64,000 nucleotides of DNA from Sphingomonas canadensis. Its GTDB lineage: Bacteria > Pseudomonadota > Alphaproteobacteria > Sphingomonadales > Sphingomonadaceae. Below, piece after piece: positions 33,630 through 41,683 of the stretch. Position 1 is the stretch's first letter. The number at the start of each line of letters is the position of its first letter. The position numbers and the translations under genes are program-made. The notes under the pieces are model-generated. The model made no database searches. It was not told the DNA's origin and saw nothing but the letters and a program-made list of their open reading frames with translations. The stretch is taken from NCBI RefSeq assembly GCF_026013525.1, contig NZ_JAPDRA010000001.1, positions 1-64,000 of the forward strand, written 5' to 3'.

Positions 33630-35210
33630 TTGACCCTGGTACGCTCGCTGCTCGGCCTCTTCGGGAGTGACCCGGCCGCCCCGCAGACCGTGGACGCTTT
33701 GCTCACGCGAACGGCGAAGGCGCATCCGCACGCGCCCGCGATCGGCCCGCTGGCCGGCGCGATCGACTTCGCCGAGCTCGACCGGCGCGTCACCCGGGTC
33801 GCCAACGGCCTGGCCGCGGAGGGAGGCCCCCGGGATCGCGTCGCGCTGATCGGCCGCAATTCGGGCGAGCAGGTCGAGCTGCTGCTGGGCGCGATCCGGG
33901 CAGGACAGACGCCGCTGACGATCAACTGGCGCCTGACCCCGGTTGAGATGGCCTATATCCTGGAGCATTCGGGCGCGAGCCGGGTGTTCGCCGATACCGA
34001 GTTCCTGGCCACCGCCCAGGCGGCGCTCGGCGGCCGGGACGTGCCCGTCCAGGCGATCGACGGCACCGGCCCGGCCGATTACCGCCGCTGGCGCGACCGC
34101 CAGGACAACCGCGCCCACCCATCGTCCGGCACACCCGGGGACGTGGTGCTGCAGATGTACACCAGCGGCACCACCGGGCTGCCCAAGGGCGTTCAGCTCA
34201 CCAACGCCAACGTGCTCGCGTCGCTGGCGATCTTCAGCCTGGCGCCGCTCGATCTGGATACCGGCGACGTGCTCTATGCGCCCGCGCCGATGTTCCACAT
34301 CACCGGCATCGGCCCGGTCCTGCGCTGCATCCAGTCCGGCGCGCGGCTCGTTCTGGCCAGCGGCTTCGATCCGGGCCAGGCGGTCGAGACCCTGGCGCGC
34401 GAGCGCGTCACCTACACCACGCTCGCCCCGGCGATGATCCAGGCCTGCCTGGCCAGCCCGGCGATGGACGGCGCCGATCTCGGCCCGCTGCGGGTGATCG
34501 TCTATGGCGGATCGCCGATCGCCGAATCCGTGCTGCGCGAGGCGCAGGAGCGGATCGGCTGCGAGTTCGCCCAATGCTATGGCCTGACCGAGACAACCGG
34601 CCCGATCACGCTGATGACGCCCGAGGATCACGCGCCTGGCCGCGGCAAGCTGGCCTCGTGCGGGCGCGCCGTGGAGGGCGTGGGGCTCAGGGTGGTCGAT
34701 GCGGACGGAAATCCGGTGCCCGCGGGCGTGACCGGCGAGATCCAGGTCGGCGGCCCGCTGGTGATGATGGGCTATGCCTCCGATCCCGCCGCGACGGCCG
34801 AGACGATCCGCGACGGCTGGCTCAATACCGGCGATGCCGGCTATCTGGACGACGAGGGCTTCCTGTTCATCCGCGATCGGGTGAAGGACATGATCGTGTC
34901 GGGCGGCGAGAACATCTATCCCGTCGAGGTCGAGAACGCGATCCAGTCGCACGTCGGCGTCGCCGAGGTCGCGGTGATCGGCATTCCCGACGCGCGCTGG
35001 GGCGAAGCCGTGCTGGCGCTGGTCGTGCCGGCGGGCTCGGTACAGGATGCCGACGCGGTCCTCGCGCACTGCCGCGAGCGGATCGCGGGCTATAAATGCC
35101 CGCGCCAGATCCGCTTCGTCGACGCCATCCCGCGCAACGCGGCGGGCAAGATCCTGCGGCGCGAGCTGCGCAAGCCGTTCTGGGAAGGGGTCGACCGCCT
35201 TGTCGGCTGA
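33630..35210 (+). CDS. AMP-forming acyl-CoA synthetase
   Basis: The protein (526 residues from this start) has the P-loop MYTSGTTGLPKG, the adenylate motif YGLTETTGPITLM, the hinge GWLNTGDAGYLDDEGFLFIRDRVKDMIVSGGENIYPVEVE and the catalytic lysine region RNAAGKILRRELR. It activates a carboxylic acid to its CoA thioester, here probably the acid released by the neighbouring esterases. There is no in-frame ATG near the N-terminus. TTG 33630 with AGGAA 6 bp upstream is the best start; a TTG at 33585 falls in the terminator's T-run. Confidence 0.85.
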   Translation: MTLVRSLLGLFGSDPAAPQTVDALLTRTAKAHPHAPAIGPLAGAIDFAELDRRVTRVANGLAAEGGPRDRVALIGRNSGEQVELLLGAIRAGQTPLTINWRLTPVEMAYILEHSGASRVFADTEFLATAQAALGGRDVPVQAIDGTGPADYRRWRDRQDNRAHPSSGTPGDVVLQMYTSGTTGLPKGVQLTNANVLASLAIFSLAPLDLDTGDVLYAPAPMFHITGIGPVLRCIQSGARLVLASGFDPGQAVETLARERVTYTTLAPAMIQACLASPAMDGADLGPLRVIVYGGSPIAESVLREAQERIGCEFAQCYGLTETTGPITLMTPEDHAPGRGKLASCGRAVEGVGLRVVDADGNPVPAGVTGEIQVGGPLVMMGYASDPAATAETIRDGWLNTGDAGYLDDEGFLFIRDRVKDMIVSGGENIYPVEVENAIQSHVGVAEVAVIGIPDARWGEAVLALVVPAGSVQDADAVLAHCRERIAGYKCPRQIRFVDAIPRNAAGKILRRELRKPFWEGVDRLVG

Positions 35211-35246
35211 CCGCCCCAGCCAGGCCCGGACCGGGAGAGCGTGAAG

Positions 35247-36809
35247 ATGCGCAGGCTGATGACGATCTCGCTGCTGACGCTGGCGGGGCTGCTGCTGCCC
35301 GCCTGCGCGCACAATCAGGCGCGGCCGGAGCTGCCCAGGACGGCGCAGGGCCAGGTCCGCGGCACGATCGAGGGCGATGTCGGCGTCTATCGCGGCATCC
35401 CCTATGCCGCGCCGCCGTCCGGGGCGCTGCGCTGGAAGCCGCCACAGCCCGCCGCGCCATGGCAGGGCGTGCGCGATGCCACCGCCTTCGGCCCCTCCTG
35501 CCCCCAGGGCGTGATCCCCGGCGCGGGCGCGCGTGAGGCGAACGCGGTGCGCGGCGCGACGAGCGAGGATTGCCTGACGCTCAACATCTGGGCGCCCGCC
35601 CGCCATGCCGGGCCGCTGCCGGTGATGGTGTGGATCCATGGCGGCGCGCACCGCATCGGATCGGGCTCCGCCCCCTTCTATGACGGCAGCGCCTTTGCCC
35701 GCGACGGGGTGATCCTGGTCACCTTCAACTATCGCCTGGGCCTGCTCGGCTATCTCGCGCATCCCGCGCTCACCGCGGAGGCGGCGGCCGATGCGCCGCT
35801 CGCCAACTATGGCACGATGGACCAGCTCGCCGCGCTCCGCTGGGTACAGGCCAATATCGCCGCCTTCGGGGGCGATCCGGGCAATGTCACGCTGTTCGGC
35901 GAATCCGCGGGCGGGGTGGCGACGCTCAGCCTGCTGACGCTGCCGGAGGCGCGGGGGCTGTTCCACAAGGCGATCGTCGAATCCGGCGGCGGATGGAACG
36001 CGACGCCCGATCTGGCCGAGGCCGAGCGCAACGGGGCCGCCGCGCTCGAATCCGCCGGGGTAAGGCCCGGCGCGAGCCTGGCGGAGCTGCGCGCGCTGCC
36101 GCCCGAGGCCTTTGCCGGGTTCAAGGCCGGTGTCGGGTTTGGCCCGGTGATCGACGGGCGTTTGCTGAAGCAGAGCACCGCGCAGGCGTTCGCGGCGGGC
36201 GACGTCGTCGATGTGCCGCTCATCATCGGCTTCAACAGCGACGAGGGATCGCTGATGGAATCCTTTCAGATGGCGCCTTCGACGATGCTCGGGTCGGTCC
36301 CCGGGGCCGGGCTGGCGGCGCTGCGGGCGGCCTATGGCGCGCGCGGGGCGACCGACGAGGCGCTCGCCCGCCGGCTGTTCGCGGACGGCGCCTTTTCCGC
36401 GCCCGCACGCTGGATCGCGGGCAGGAGCGCGGGCGGCGCGCCGAGCTGGCTCTATCGCTTCGATTACGTTGCCGAGCTGCTTCGCGGCCAGCGCAGCGGC
36501 GCGCGCCACGGCGGCGAGATTCCGTTCGTGTTCGATAGCTGGTCCGCGATGCCGGCGATCGCGCAGGCGCTGACCGAGGACGACCGCCGGATGGCCGCGA
36601 CGATCCACGGCTGCTGGGTCAGCTTCGCCAAGACCGGCGTGCCGGTCTGTCCCGGGGCGCCGGCGTGGCCGGCCTATGCCCCGGCCAGCGATACGCTGCT
36701 CGATTTCGCGGCGGTCACCGCCCCGCGAACGGGCTTCGACAAGCCGATTTACGACGTGCTCGAACGCACGCTGCTGCCGCGCGCGCTGGGCGCGGCGCCA
36801 CGCCGATAG
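35247..36809 (+). CDS. Type B carboxylesterase lipoprotein
   Basis: The 520-residue carboxylesterase begins with a lipoprotein signal ending LLLPAC (Cys20) and has VYRGIPYAAPPSGALRWKPPQ, the disulfide-type SEDCLTLNIWAP, the nucleophile elbow FGESAGGV and the oxyanion region WIHGGAHRIGSG. The acidic residue lies in NSDEGSLM and the histidine in ARHGGEIPFVF. It should be anchored in the outer or inner membrane and hydrolyse a bulky ester. ATG 35247 (GGGAGA upstream) is used; GTG 35241 is an alternative. It follows the CoA ligase by 36 bp. Confidence 0.87.
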   Translation: MRRLMTISLLTLAGLLLPACAHNQARPELPRTAQGQVRGTIEGDVGVYRGIPYAAPPSGALRWKPPQPAAPWQGVRDATAFGPSCPQGVIPGAGAREANAVRGATSEDCLTLNIWAPARHAGPLPVMVWIHGGAHRIGSGSAPFYDGSAFARDGVILVTFNYRLGLLGYLAHPALTAEAAADAPLANYGTMDQLAALRWVQANIAAFGGDPGNVTLFGESAGGVATLSLLTLPEARGLFHKAIVESGGGWNATPDLAEAERNGAAALESAGVRPGASLAELRALPPEAFAGFKAGVGFGPVIDGRLLKQSTAQAFAAGDVVDVPLIIGFNSDEGSLMESFQMAPSTMLGSVPGAGLAALRAAYGARGATDEALARRLFADGAFSAPARWIAGRSAGGAPSWLYRFDYVAELLRGQRSGARHGGEIPFVFDSWSAMPAIAQALTEDDRRMAATIHGCWVSFAKTGVPVCPGAPAWPAYAPASDTLLDFAAVTAPRTGFDKPIYDVLERTLLPRALGAAPRR

Positions 36810-36836
36810 GCGAACCGGTTGCTTGGGAGAGACGCA

Positions 36837-38228
36837 ATGATCGAAGGCATCGACAAAATGGCGCGGCGCGAGCTGCTGATGGCGGCGGCCGCGCTGCCGC
36901 TGGCGGGGGCGTTCGCCGCGCGCGGCGCGTTCGCCAGCCCGCGCGTGCCAGAGCCTTCGCCGGGCCTCGACGCCGATGAGGCGGCGATCCGGGCGGCCTT
37001 CTTCTACGGCTTCCCGCTCTACGAATTCGCGCGTGTCGAACAGACGCTGGGACAGGGGATGGGCCGCGCCAGCGGGCTGAACACGGTGACGCGCCGGGCG
37101 CAGCTTTCCGGCCCGGAATCGCGCAACGTGACCGCGCCGAACAACGACACCGTCTATGCCTCGTCGTTCCTGGAGCTGTCGGGCGGGCCGGTGGAGGTTT
37201 CCGTGCCGACGATCCCCGATCGCTATTTCTCGATCGCCTTCATGGACGCCTTCACCGACAATTTCGCCTATGTCGGCACCCGCGCGACCAAGGGGCGGGG
37301 CGGCCGCTTCTGGATCGCCGGGCCGCAATGGCGCGGGCGGGCGCCGTCCGGGGTGCGCGTCCTGCGCTCGTCCACCAACGACGTGTGGATGCTCGGCCGC
37401 ATCCTGGTCGAAGGGCCTGGCGACCTGCCCGCGGCGGCGGCGCTGCTGGAACAGGTGCGGGTCAGCGTGCCCGGCGCCCCGCGCGAACCGCGCGGCTATA
37501 CGGCGCGCGCGACCACCGGCATTCCCGATCCCGCGAATTTCCTGGCGGTGGTGAACGAGGTGCTGCGCCGTTCCCCCGGCGGGCTCGGCCAGACGGCGCG
37601 CGCCGCACGCTTCCGCTCGCAGGGCATCGGCGCGGACAAGCCCTCGCCGGAGCTGCTCGCGCGCTGGGCGGCGTTCTTTCCCAAGGGCTATCAGGAGCTG
37701 CGCGAAGGCTTCCTGTTCCGCGATCTCGTTGTCGGCGGCTGGACCTATCAGGCGCGCGGCGTAGGCGATTTCGGCAGCAACGACCGGCTGCGCGCGCTGG
37801 TCGCGCTCGGCGGCATCGCCGCGCTGAGCGAGAAGGAGGCGATGTACTTCCACGCCAACTTCGACGGTGCCGGCCAGCAGCTTACCGGCGCGACCCCCTA
37901 TCGCTGGCGCGTGCCGCCCGGCGGCGTGCCGGCCAGGGCCTTCTGGTCGCTGACGATGTACGATCCGCAGCCCGACGGCCGCTACTTCCTGGTGGAGAAC
38001 CCGCTCAACCGCTATTCGATCGGCGACCGGACGCCCGGGCTGGTGTACGAGCCCGACGGCAGCCTGATCGTCCCGATCCAGCATGAGCGGCCCGAAGGGC
38101 GGCTGGCCCCGAACTGGCTGCCCGCGCCGAAAGGCCCGATGCGGCTGGCGCTGCGCGCCTATCTGCCCAAGCCGGAGTTGCAGGCGCGCAAGTGGCGCGT
38201 CCCGCCGCTGGAACAGGCCGCGCCATAA
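36837..38228 (+). CDS. DUF1254/DUF1214 domain protein, exported
   Basis: This 463-residue protein has an RR-containing export signal (ARRELLMAAAALPLAGAFAARG) and the conserved DUF1254 segment AFFYGFPLYEFARV ... NNDTVYASSFLELSGGPVEVSVP, then the DUF1214 part FWSLTMYDPQ with the ending VENPLNRYSIGDRTPGL. Proteins of this pair of domains are common in sphingomonads and of unknown biochemical role. It is the last gene of block 2, 27 bp after the carboxylesterase. Start ATG 36837 follows GGGAGAG. Confidence 0.82.
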   Translation: MIEGIDKMARRELLMAAAALPLAGAFAARGAFASPRVPEPSPGLDADEAAIRAAFFYGFPLYEFARVEQTLGQGMGRASGLNTVTRRAQLSGPESRNVTAPNNDTVYASSFLELSGGPVEVSVPTIPDRYFSIAFMDAFTDNFAYVGTRATKGRGGRFWIAGPQWRGRAPSGVRVLRSSTNDVWMLGRILVEGPGDLPAAAALLEQVRVSVPGAPREPRGYTARATTGIPDPANFLAVVNEVLRRSPGGLGQTARAARFRSQGIGADKPSPELLARWAAFFPKGYQELREGFLFRDLVVGGWTYQARGVGDFGSNDRLRALVALGGIAALSEKEAMYFHANFDGAGQQLTGATPYRWRVPPGGVPARAFWSLTMYDPQPDGRYFLVENPLNRYSIGDRTPGLVYEPDGSLIVPIQHERPEGRLAPNWLPAPKGPMRLALRAYLPKPELQARKWRVPPLEQAAP

Positions 38229-38233
38229 TGCGC

Positions 38234-38257
38234 GCGCGAGCGGTGACTTGCTCGCGC
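38234..38257 (+). terminator. Hairpin after the DUF1254 gene
   Basis: GCGCGAGC (38234-38241) pairs perfectly with GCTCGCGC (38250-38257) just after the stop codon. There is no T-run, so termination strength is doubtful. Confidence 0.45.
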
Positions 38258-38592
38258 TGATGCTCAGCGCGCTGCTGTGCCGCTTCGGGCACGGCTGGCT
38301 GCGGCGGCGGACCCATCGCGGTGGCGTGGAGCCGCCGCGGTAGGTTGGGCCTCATAACCACCGGGTGATGGCGGCGATGCGGTAGATTGCCCTGGACGGA
38401 ATGTTCGGCACGGCCCCCGGCGTTCGATCAGGTCGCGGATCACGTTGCCCTTCTTCGTGCCGATCACACAATGCGAAGGCGTCGATACAGGCCCGATCGT
38501 AATGGAAGCGCCAGCATCGCAGGACCGCATGGCGCAACGGCTGTCGCAAATCATGTGGAAGGTCGAAGCCGGGGCGTTGCCGCCGTGCCTCA
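38258..38592. other. Region without a convincing gene; tRNA-fMet-like fragment
   Basis: Several frames are open here but none has a ribosome site, a domain or typical codon structure. Between about 38316 and 38367 the sequence follows the order of the 5' half of initiator tRNA: CGCGG, TGGAGC, GGTAG and the anticodon-loop block CTCATAACC, at close to the right spacing. No matching T-arm or acceptor 3' strand follows. This may be a decayed tRNA piece or chance similarity. Confidence 0.3.
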
Positions 38593-38799
38593 TCATCGGC
38601 CTGGCCGATGGCAATGAGACGCATGCGGACGCGATCGAGCGCGCCGGGGATGGCGCCGATCCCCGCACCTTTCGGCTTCAGCCTTCGCGCGATACGCCGC
38701 GGCCAGCTTCATGTGCGCCAGGCGCGCCGCCGGATGGGAAGTCCGGCTGACCATCGCTTCGTGCCGTGCGGCTCGCGCGGCAAAGTAGATCGCGTCCAT
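38593..38799 (-). CDS. Small conserved protein of unknown function
   Basis: The 68-residue protein begins MDAIYFAARAARHEAMVSRT, followed by HPAARLAHMKLAAAYRAKAEAE. This is an amphipathic helical pattern I recognise from short proteins common in sphingomonad genomes, function unknown. Its ATG has a very strong ribosome site (GGGAGGGGAGG). The arginine-rich tail after residue 45 has no counterpart in that pattern and may reflect a frame change in the last third. It lies downstream of the OmpA-domain gene, separated by a hairpin. Confidence 0.6.
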   Translation of the reverse strand: MDAIYFAARAARHEAMVSRTSHPAARLAHMKLAAAYRAKAEAERCGDRRHPRRARSRPHASHCHRPGR

Positions 38800-38816
38800 C
38801 GATCCTCCCCTCCCTC

Positions 38817-38850
38817 GCAAGGCGCCAAAGCGTTGGCCCCGGCGCCTTGC
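38817..38850 (-). terminator. Intercistronic hairpin between OmpA-domain gene and small gene
   Basis: GCAAGGCGCC (38817-38826) pairs perfectly with GGCGCCTTGC (38841-38850). On the minus strand the stem ends immediately before the strong ribosome site of the small gene and has no T-run. It may be a weak terminator, an mRNA end protector or a translational control element. Confidence 0.55.
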
Positions 38851-38857
38851 ACTCCCA

Positions 38858-39811
38858 TCAGCCCGCGCGCGGATGGATGACGAATTCGACGCGGCGATTG
38901 GCCGCGCGGCCCTGCACGGTCGCGTTGGTCGCGATCGGCTGTGATTCACCCATCGCCTCGACCACCAGCCGCGCCGGGTCCACGCCTTGCGCGACGAGGA
39001 AATCGGCGACGCTGCGGCCGCGCCGCTCCGACAGCGCGATGTTGTACGTCTCCGAACCCATCGAATCGGTGTGGCCGATCACCTGGATGTCGCTGCCCGG
39101 ATAGGCGTTCAACGCTCGCGCGAAGGCAGCCAGCCGGGCATGGAATTGCCCGCGGATATCCGAACGATCGAACGCGAACGTCACGTCGGCGGGAACCGTG
39201 ACCACCAGATCCTCGCCGCGGCGATGCACCGTCGCGCCGCTACCCTCGAGGCTGACCAGGATTTCCTGATACTGGCCGTCCATATAGCGGTCGACATGGC
39301 CCGAGCTGACGAACACCGCATCCGGCCCGTAATAATAGGCGCTGCTGTAGGACGGATAGGAAGCCACCACGACGCGGGGCGTAGCGGGGGCAACCACCGC
39401 CACCCGCGGCACGAAGACCGAGACCCCGGCCGAGGTCGATTCGGCCCGGCGCATGCCCCGCCGCATTGCGCCGACGGCACCGCGCGTGCGCAGCATCCGC
39501 TGCTCCAGCGTCAGCCCGGCATCCGCCGAGCTCCGCGTGACGATCCGGCGCTCGCCGATGCGCGCCGCGCTGTCGGTCGCCGCATTCGCGGTAACCCGGC
39601 CGGTGACGCGGCGATCGGGACGGCGCGACCGGATCTCGCGGTCGGCGCGGATGCCGGTGCGGGTCCGGGTGACCGTGTCGATCGGCACGCGATCGATCGA
39701 TCCGCCGATTGTTCCGCCGAGAGAACCGCCGCCGCCGCTCAGGATCTGCGCTGATGCCGGGCTGGCAGCGATCAGCGCAGCTACTGCGGTACCAAGCATG
39801 AATCGGGTCAT
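38858..39811 (-). CDS. OmpA-family C-terminal domain outer-membrane protein
   Basis: The 317-residue exported protein has a signal peptide (MTRFMLGTAVAALIAASPASAQ), a glycine-rich and then arginine/threonine-rich linker, a middle region with SYPSYSSAYYYGPDAVF, and a C-terminal peptidoglycan-binding OmpA domain. In that domain, TFAFDRSDIRGQFHARLAAFARALN and GHTDSMGSETYNIALSERRGRSVADFL carry the conserved Asp and Arg ligands. It likely tethers the envelope to peptidoglycan. ATG 39811 is preceded by AAAGGAG. Confidence 0.87.
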   Translation of the reverse strand: MTRFMLGTAVAALIAASPASAQILSGGGGSLGGTIGGSIDRVPIDTVTRTRTGIRADREIRSRRPDRRVTGRVTANAATDSAARIGERRIVTRSSADAGLTLEQRMLRTRGAVGAMRRGMRRAESTSAGVSVFVPRVAVVAPATPRVVVASYPSYSSAYYYGPDAVFVSSGHVDRYMDGQYQEILVSLEGSGATVHRRGEDLVVTVPADVTFAFDRSDIRGQFHARLAAFARALNAYPGSDIQVIGHTDSMGSETYNIALSERRGRSVADFLVAQGVDPARLVVEAMGESQPIATNATVQGRAANRRVEFVIHPRAG

Positions 39812-39866
39812 GAGCCTTCTCCTTTGAAGCCATCTTCAAGGAGATAACGGGCGGGTCCGCCGGTTT

Positions 39867-39886
39867 AATCCATCGCGCGATGGATT
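39867..39886. terminator. 20-bp perfect palindrome directly after the subtilase stop
   Basis: The arms AATCCATCGC and GCGATGGATT are perfectly complementary without a spacer. The palindrome begins at the base next to the subtilase stop codon on the minus strand. It probably ends or stabilises that transcript, although only two T's follow in that direction. Confidence 0.5.
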
Positions 39887-41119
39887 TTATCGTGCCGAGG
39901 TGCGGCACCCCCCGCATACCAACCCGCGGCCATAGCGTCTGCCAAGCCGCTGTGCCTCACCATCGACCCGCGCCAGCGCCACGCCCCGCTGACGGGGATC
40001 GGGCCGCGGATAGAAGCTGGCGATGCGCGCGGCGACCAGCGGGGCGGCAAACGAGGTGCCACGGACCGACGATGTCCCGCCCCGCGCATTCGCGGCCGCC
40101 ATGTCGGCGCCAGGCGCGGCATAGTCGAGGTGCAGCGCGCGGCCGGCCTCGATCAGGATGCGATTGCTCGCATCCACTCCAGTGACGGCGATCACGAGCG
40201 GATAGGAGGCCGGATAGGCATAGGGCGCCGCCGGTCCGTCATTGCCTACCGCCGCGACGATGATCACCCCGCGATCCTGTGCCGCGGCGATCACACGGCC
40301 CAGCAACGGGTTGGCGGGTCCGACCAGGCTGATCGTCACGACCGGCACGCCCCGCCCCACCAGCCAGGCGAGCGCCTTGGCGATCGCAGTCGCACTGCCG
40401 CCCGCGGGATCGCTGCCATATACATCGGCCGCCAGCACCCGCGCTCTCGGCGCGCCGCCGCGAATGGGACCCGAGCCCGCAATCAGCGAGGCGACCGCAG
40501 TGCCGTGATCGCTCGCGCGCGGGGCGCCGGCCGCGAAGCCCCGCTGCTCCACCCCATTGCCCAGCACGCCGCCATCGATCATGCCCACTGTCGCGCTTGC
40601 CGCAGCCGGGAACGCCATCGGCAGCGGCACCATGGCCAGGCCGGACTGGCCGCCCTGGAAATACAGTTGATCCGCCAGTACGTCGCGGGCGCCAAGCTTT
40701 CGCAGCGTCCGGATCGCGGCGCGTAGCGACACTCCATGCGGCACCGCGAAGCGCGCGAAGCCGACGCCCAGCGCGATCTCCTGCTCGATCAGCCGAAATC
40801 CGCCGGCAATCGCGCGGTCGATCAGCGCCGGATTAGGATCGGCGACGATGATCTCGCCTGCCCGCGCCGGATTGCCGTCGGGATCGAGGACGATCGCATC
40901 GCGATTGGCGCGTACCAGCGCCTTCAGCCGGTCGATCCGCAAGTCTGCGAGCTTGCGGGCGACCCTGGACGGCGTCTCCAGCACGCCATCGACCAGCGGG
41001 CGCACCGGCGCCAGCGGGGCCTCCACCCCTGGCAGCGGGGGCAGCGGGGGCACGACCTGCCCTGCCGTCGGCGGGGCGGCGATCAGGCCGAGCATGAAGA
41101 GCAGAGCCAGGGTTCGCAT
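39887..41119 (-). CDS. Secreted subtilisin-like serine protease (S8)
   Basis: The 410-residue protein has a signal peptide (MRTLALLFMLGLIAAPPTAG), a proline-rich stretch, a propeptide-like segment to about residue 165 and the S8 catalytic set: Asp182 in VGMIDGG, His205 in SDHGTAVASLIAG, Asn293 in AAVGNDG and Ser356 in RGTSFAAP. It is divergent from an ECF sigma/anti-sigma pair across a 36-bp inverted repeat. ATG 41119 is used as it directly begins the signal peptide; an upstream ATG at 41140 would place the start in the repeat. Joint control with the sigma factor is likely. Confidence 0.87.
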   Translation of the reverse strand: MRTLALLFMLGLIAAPPTAGQVVPPLPPLPGVEAPLAPVRPLVDGVLETPSRVARKLADLRIDRLKALVRANRDAIVLDPDGNPARAGEIIVADPNPALIDRAIAGGFRLIEQEIALGVGFARFAVPHGVSLRAAIRTLRKLGARDVLADQLYFQGGQSGLAMVPLPMAFPAAASATVGMIDGGVLGNGVEQRGFAAGAPRASDHGTAVASLIAGSGPIRGGAPRARVLAADVYGSDPAGGSATAIAKALAWLVGRGVPVVTISLVGPANPLLGRVIAAAQDRGVIIVAAVGNDGPAAPYAYPASYPLVIAVTGVDASNRILIEAGRALHLDYAAPGADMAAANARGGTSSVRGTSFAAPLVAARIASFYPRPDPRQRGVALARVDGEAQRLGRRYGRGLVCGGCRTSAR

Positions 41120-41140
41120 CGCGGAATAATATGGCACCAT

Positions 41141-41176
41141 GCGGATGAAACGGCCAATCCCATCCGTTTCATCCGC
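41141..41176. promoter_or_regulatory. 36-bp inverted repeat shared by the subtilase and sigma-factor promoters
   Basis: GCGGATGAAACGG (41141-41153) and its exact complement (41164-41176) are separated by 10 bases. The repeat fills most of the gap between the divergent subtilase (start 41119) and sigma-factor (start 41189) genes, so both genes see the same sequence at nearly the same distance (21 and 12 bp). Confidence 0.7.
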
Positions 41177-41188
41177 AAGAGGAAGATT

Positions 41189-41683
41189 TTGGGCTTGGAC
41201 GCCTTCGAGGATCAACTGCTGGCGATGCTGCCGCGTCTGCGCCGATTCGCGCGGTCGCTGTCGCATGACGCCGCCGATGCGGAGGATCTGGCGCAGGCGG
41301 CGCTGGAAAAGGCGCTCAAGGCCCGCGCCCAGTGGCAGCCCGGCACGAGGATGGATAGCTGGATGTACCGGATCATGCGCAACACGTGGATCGATACGGT
41401 CCGGTCGCGCACCCGCGCCGCCGAGACCTTCCTGCCCGAGGCCGCGGGCGCGGGCATCGCGGACGAGAGCTCGCGGATCGAGGTTCAGGTCGGTGCCCGC
41501 GAGATTCACGCGGCGATGAACGCCCTGCCCGATGAGCAGCGCGAGGCAGTGGCGCTCGTGCTGGTGGAGGGGCTGGCCTACAAGGAAGCGGCGGAGGTTC
41601 TCGATGTGCCCATCGGTACGCTCACCTCGCGGCTGGTGCGCGGGCGGCAGGCGCTGATGGCGCGGCTGGGAGAGGCGGCATGA
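41189..41683 (+). CDS. ECF-type RNA polymerase sigma factor
   Basis: The 164-residue protein has sigma region 2 (LPRLRRFARSLSHDAADAEDLAQAALEKALKARAQW, then MDSWMYRIMRNTWIDTVRSR) and region 4 (MNALPDEQREAVALVLVEGLAYKEAAEVLDVPIGTLTSRLVRGRQAL). No ATG lies before region 2; TTG 41189 with AGAGGAAG upstream is the best start. The anti-sigma gene overlaps by 4 bp, the usual arrangement. The stimulus is unknown. Target genes probably include its own operon and the divergent subtilase. Confidence 0.88.
   Translation: MGLDAFEDQLLAMLPRLRRFARSLSHDAADAEDLAQAALEKALKARAQWQPGTRMDSWMYRIMRNTWIDTVRSRTRAAETFLPEAAGAGIADESSRIEVQVGAREIHAAMNALPDEQREAVALVLVEGLAYKEAAEVLDVPIGTLTSRLVRGRQALMARLGEAA

Noticed and set aside
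33462..38084. A 1540-codon open frame on the minus strand across the esterase, ligase, carboxylesterase and DUF1254 genes
   Set aside because: It is antisense to four genes with clear motifs, has no domain, is dominated by Arg/Ala/Gly/His, and arises from the high GC third-position bias.
38445..38750. A 101-codon plus-strand frame with MPFFVPITQCEG and WKVEAGALPPCLIIGLADGNETHADAIE
   Set aside because: The middle part looks protein-like, but there is no ribosome site. It overlaps the antisense small gene, which has a very strong one, and the C-terminal third is low-complexity.
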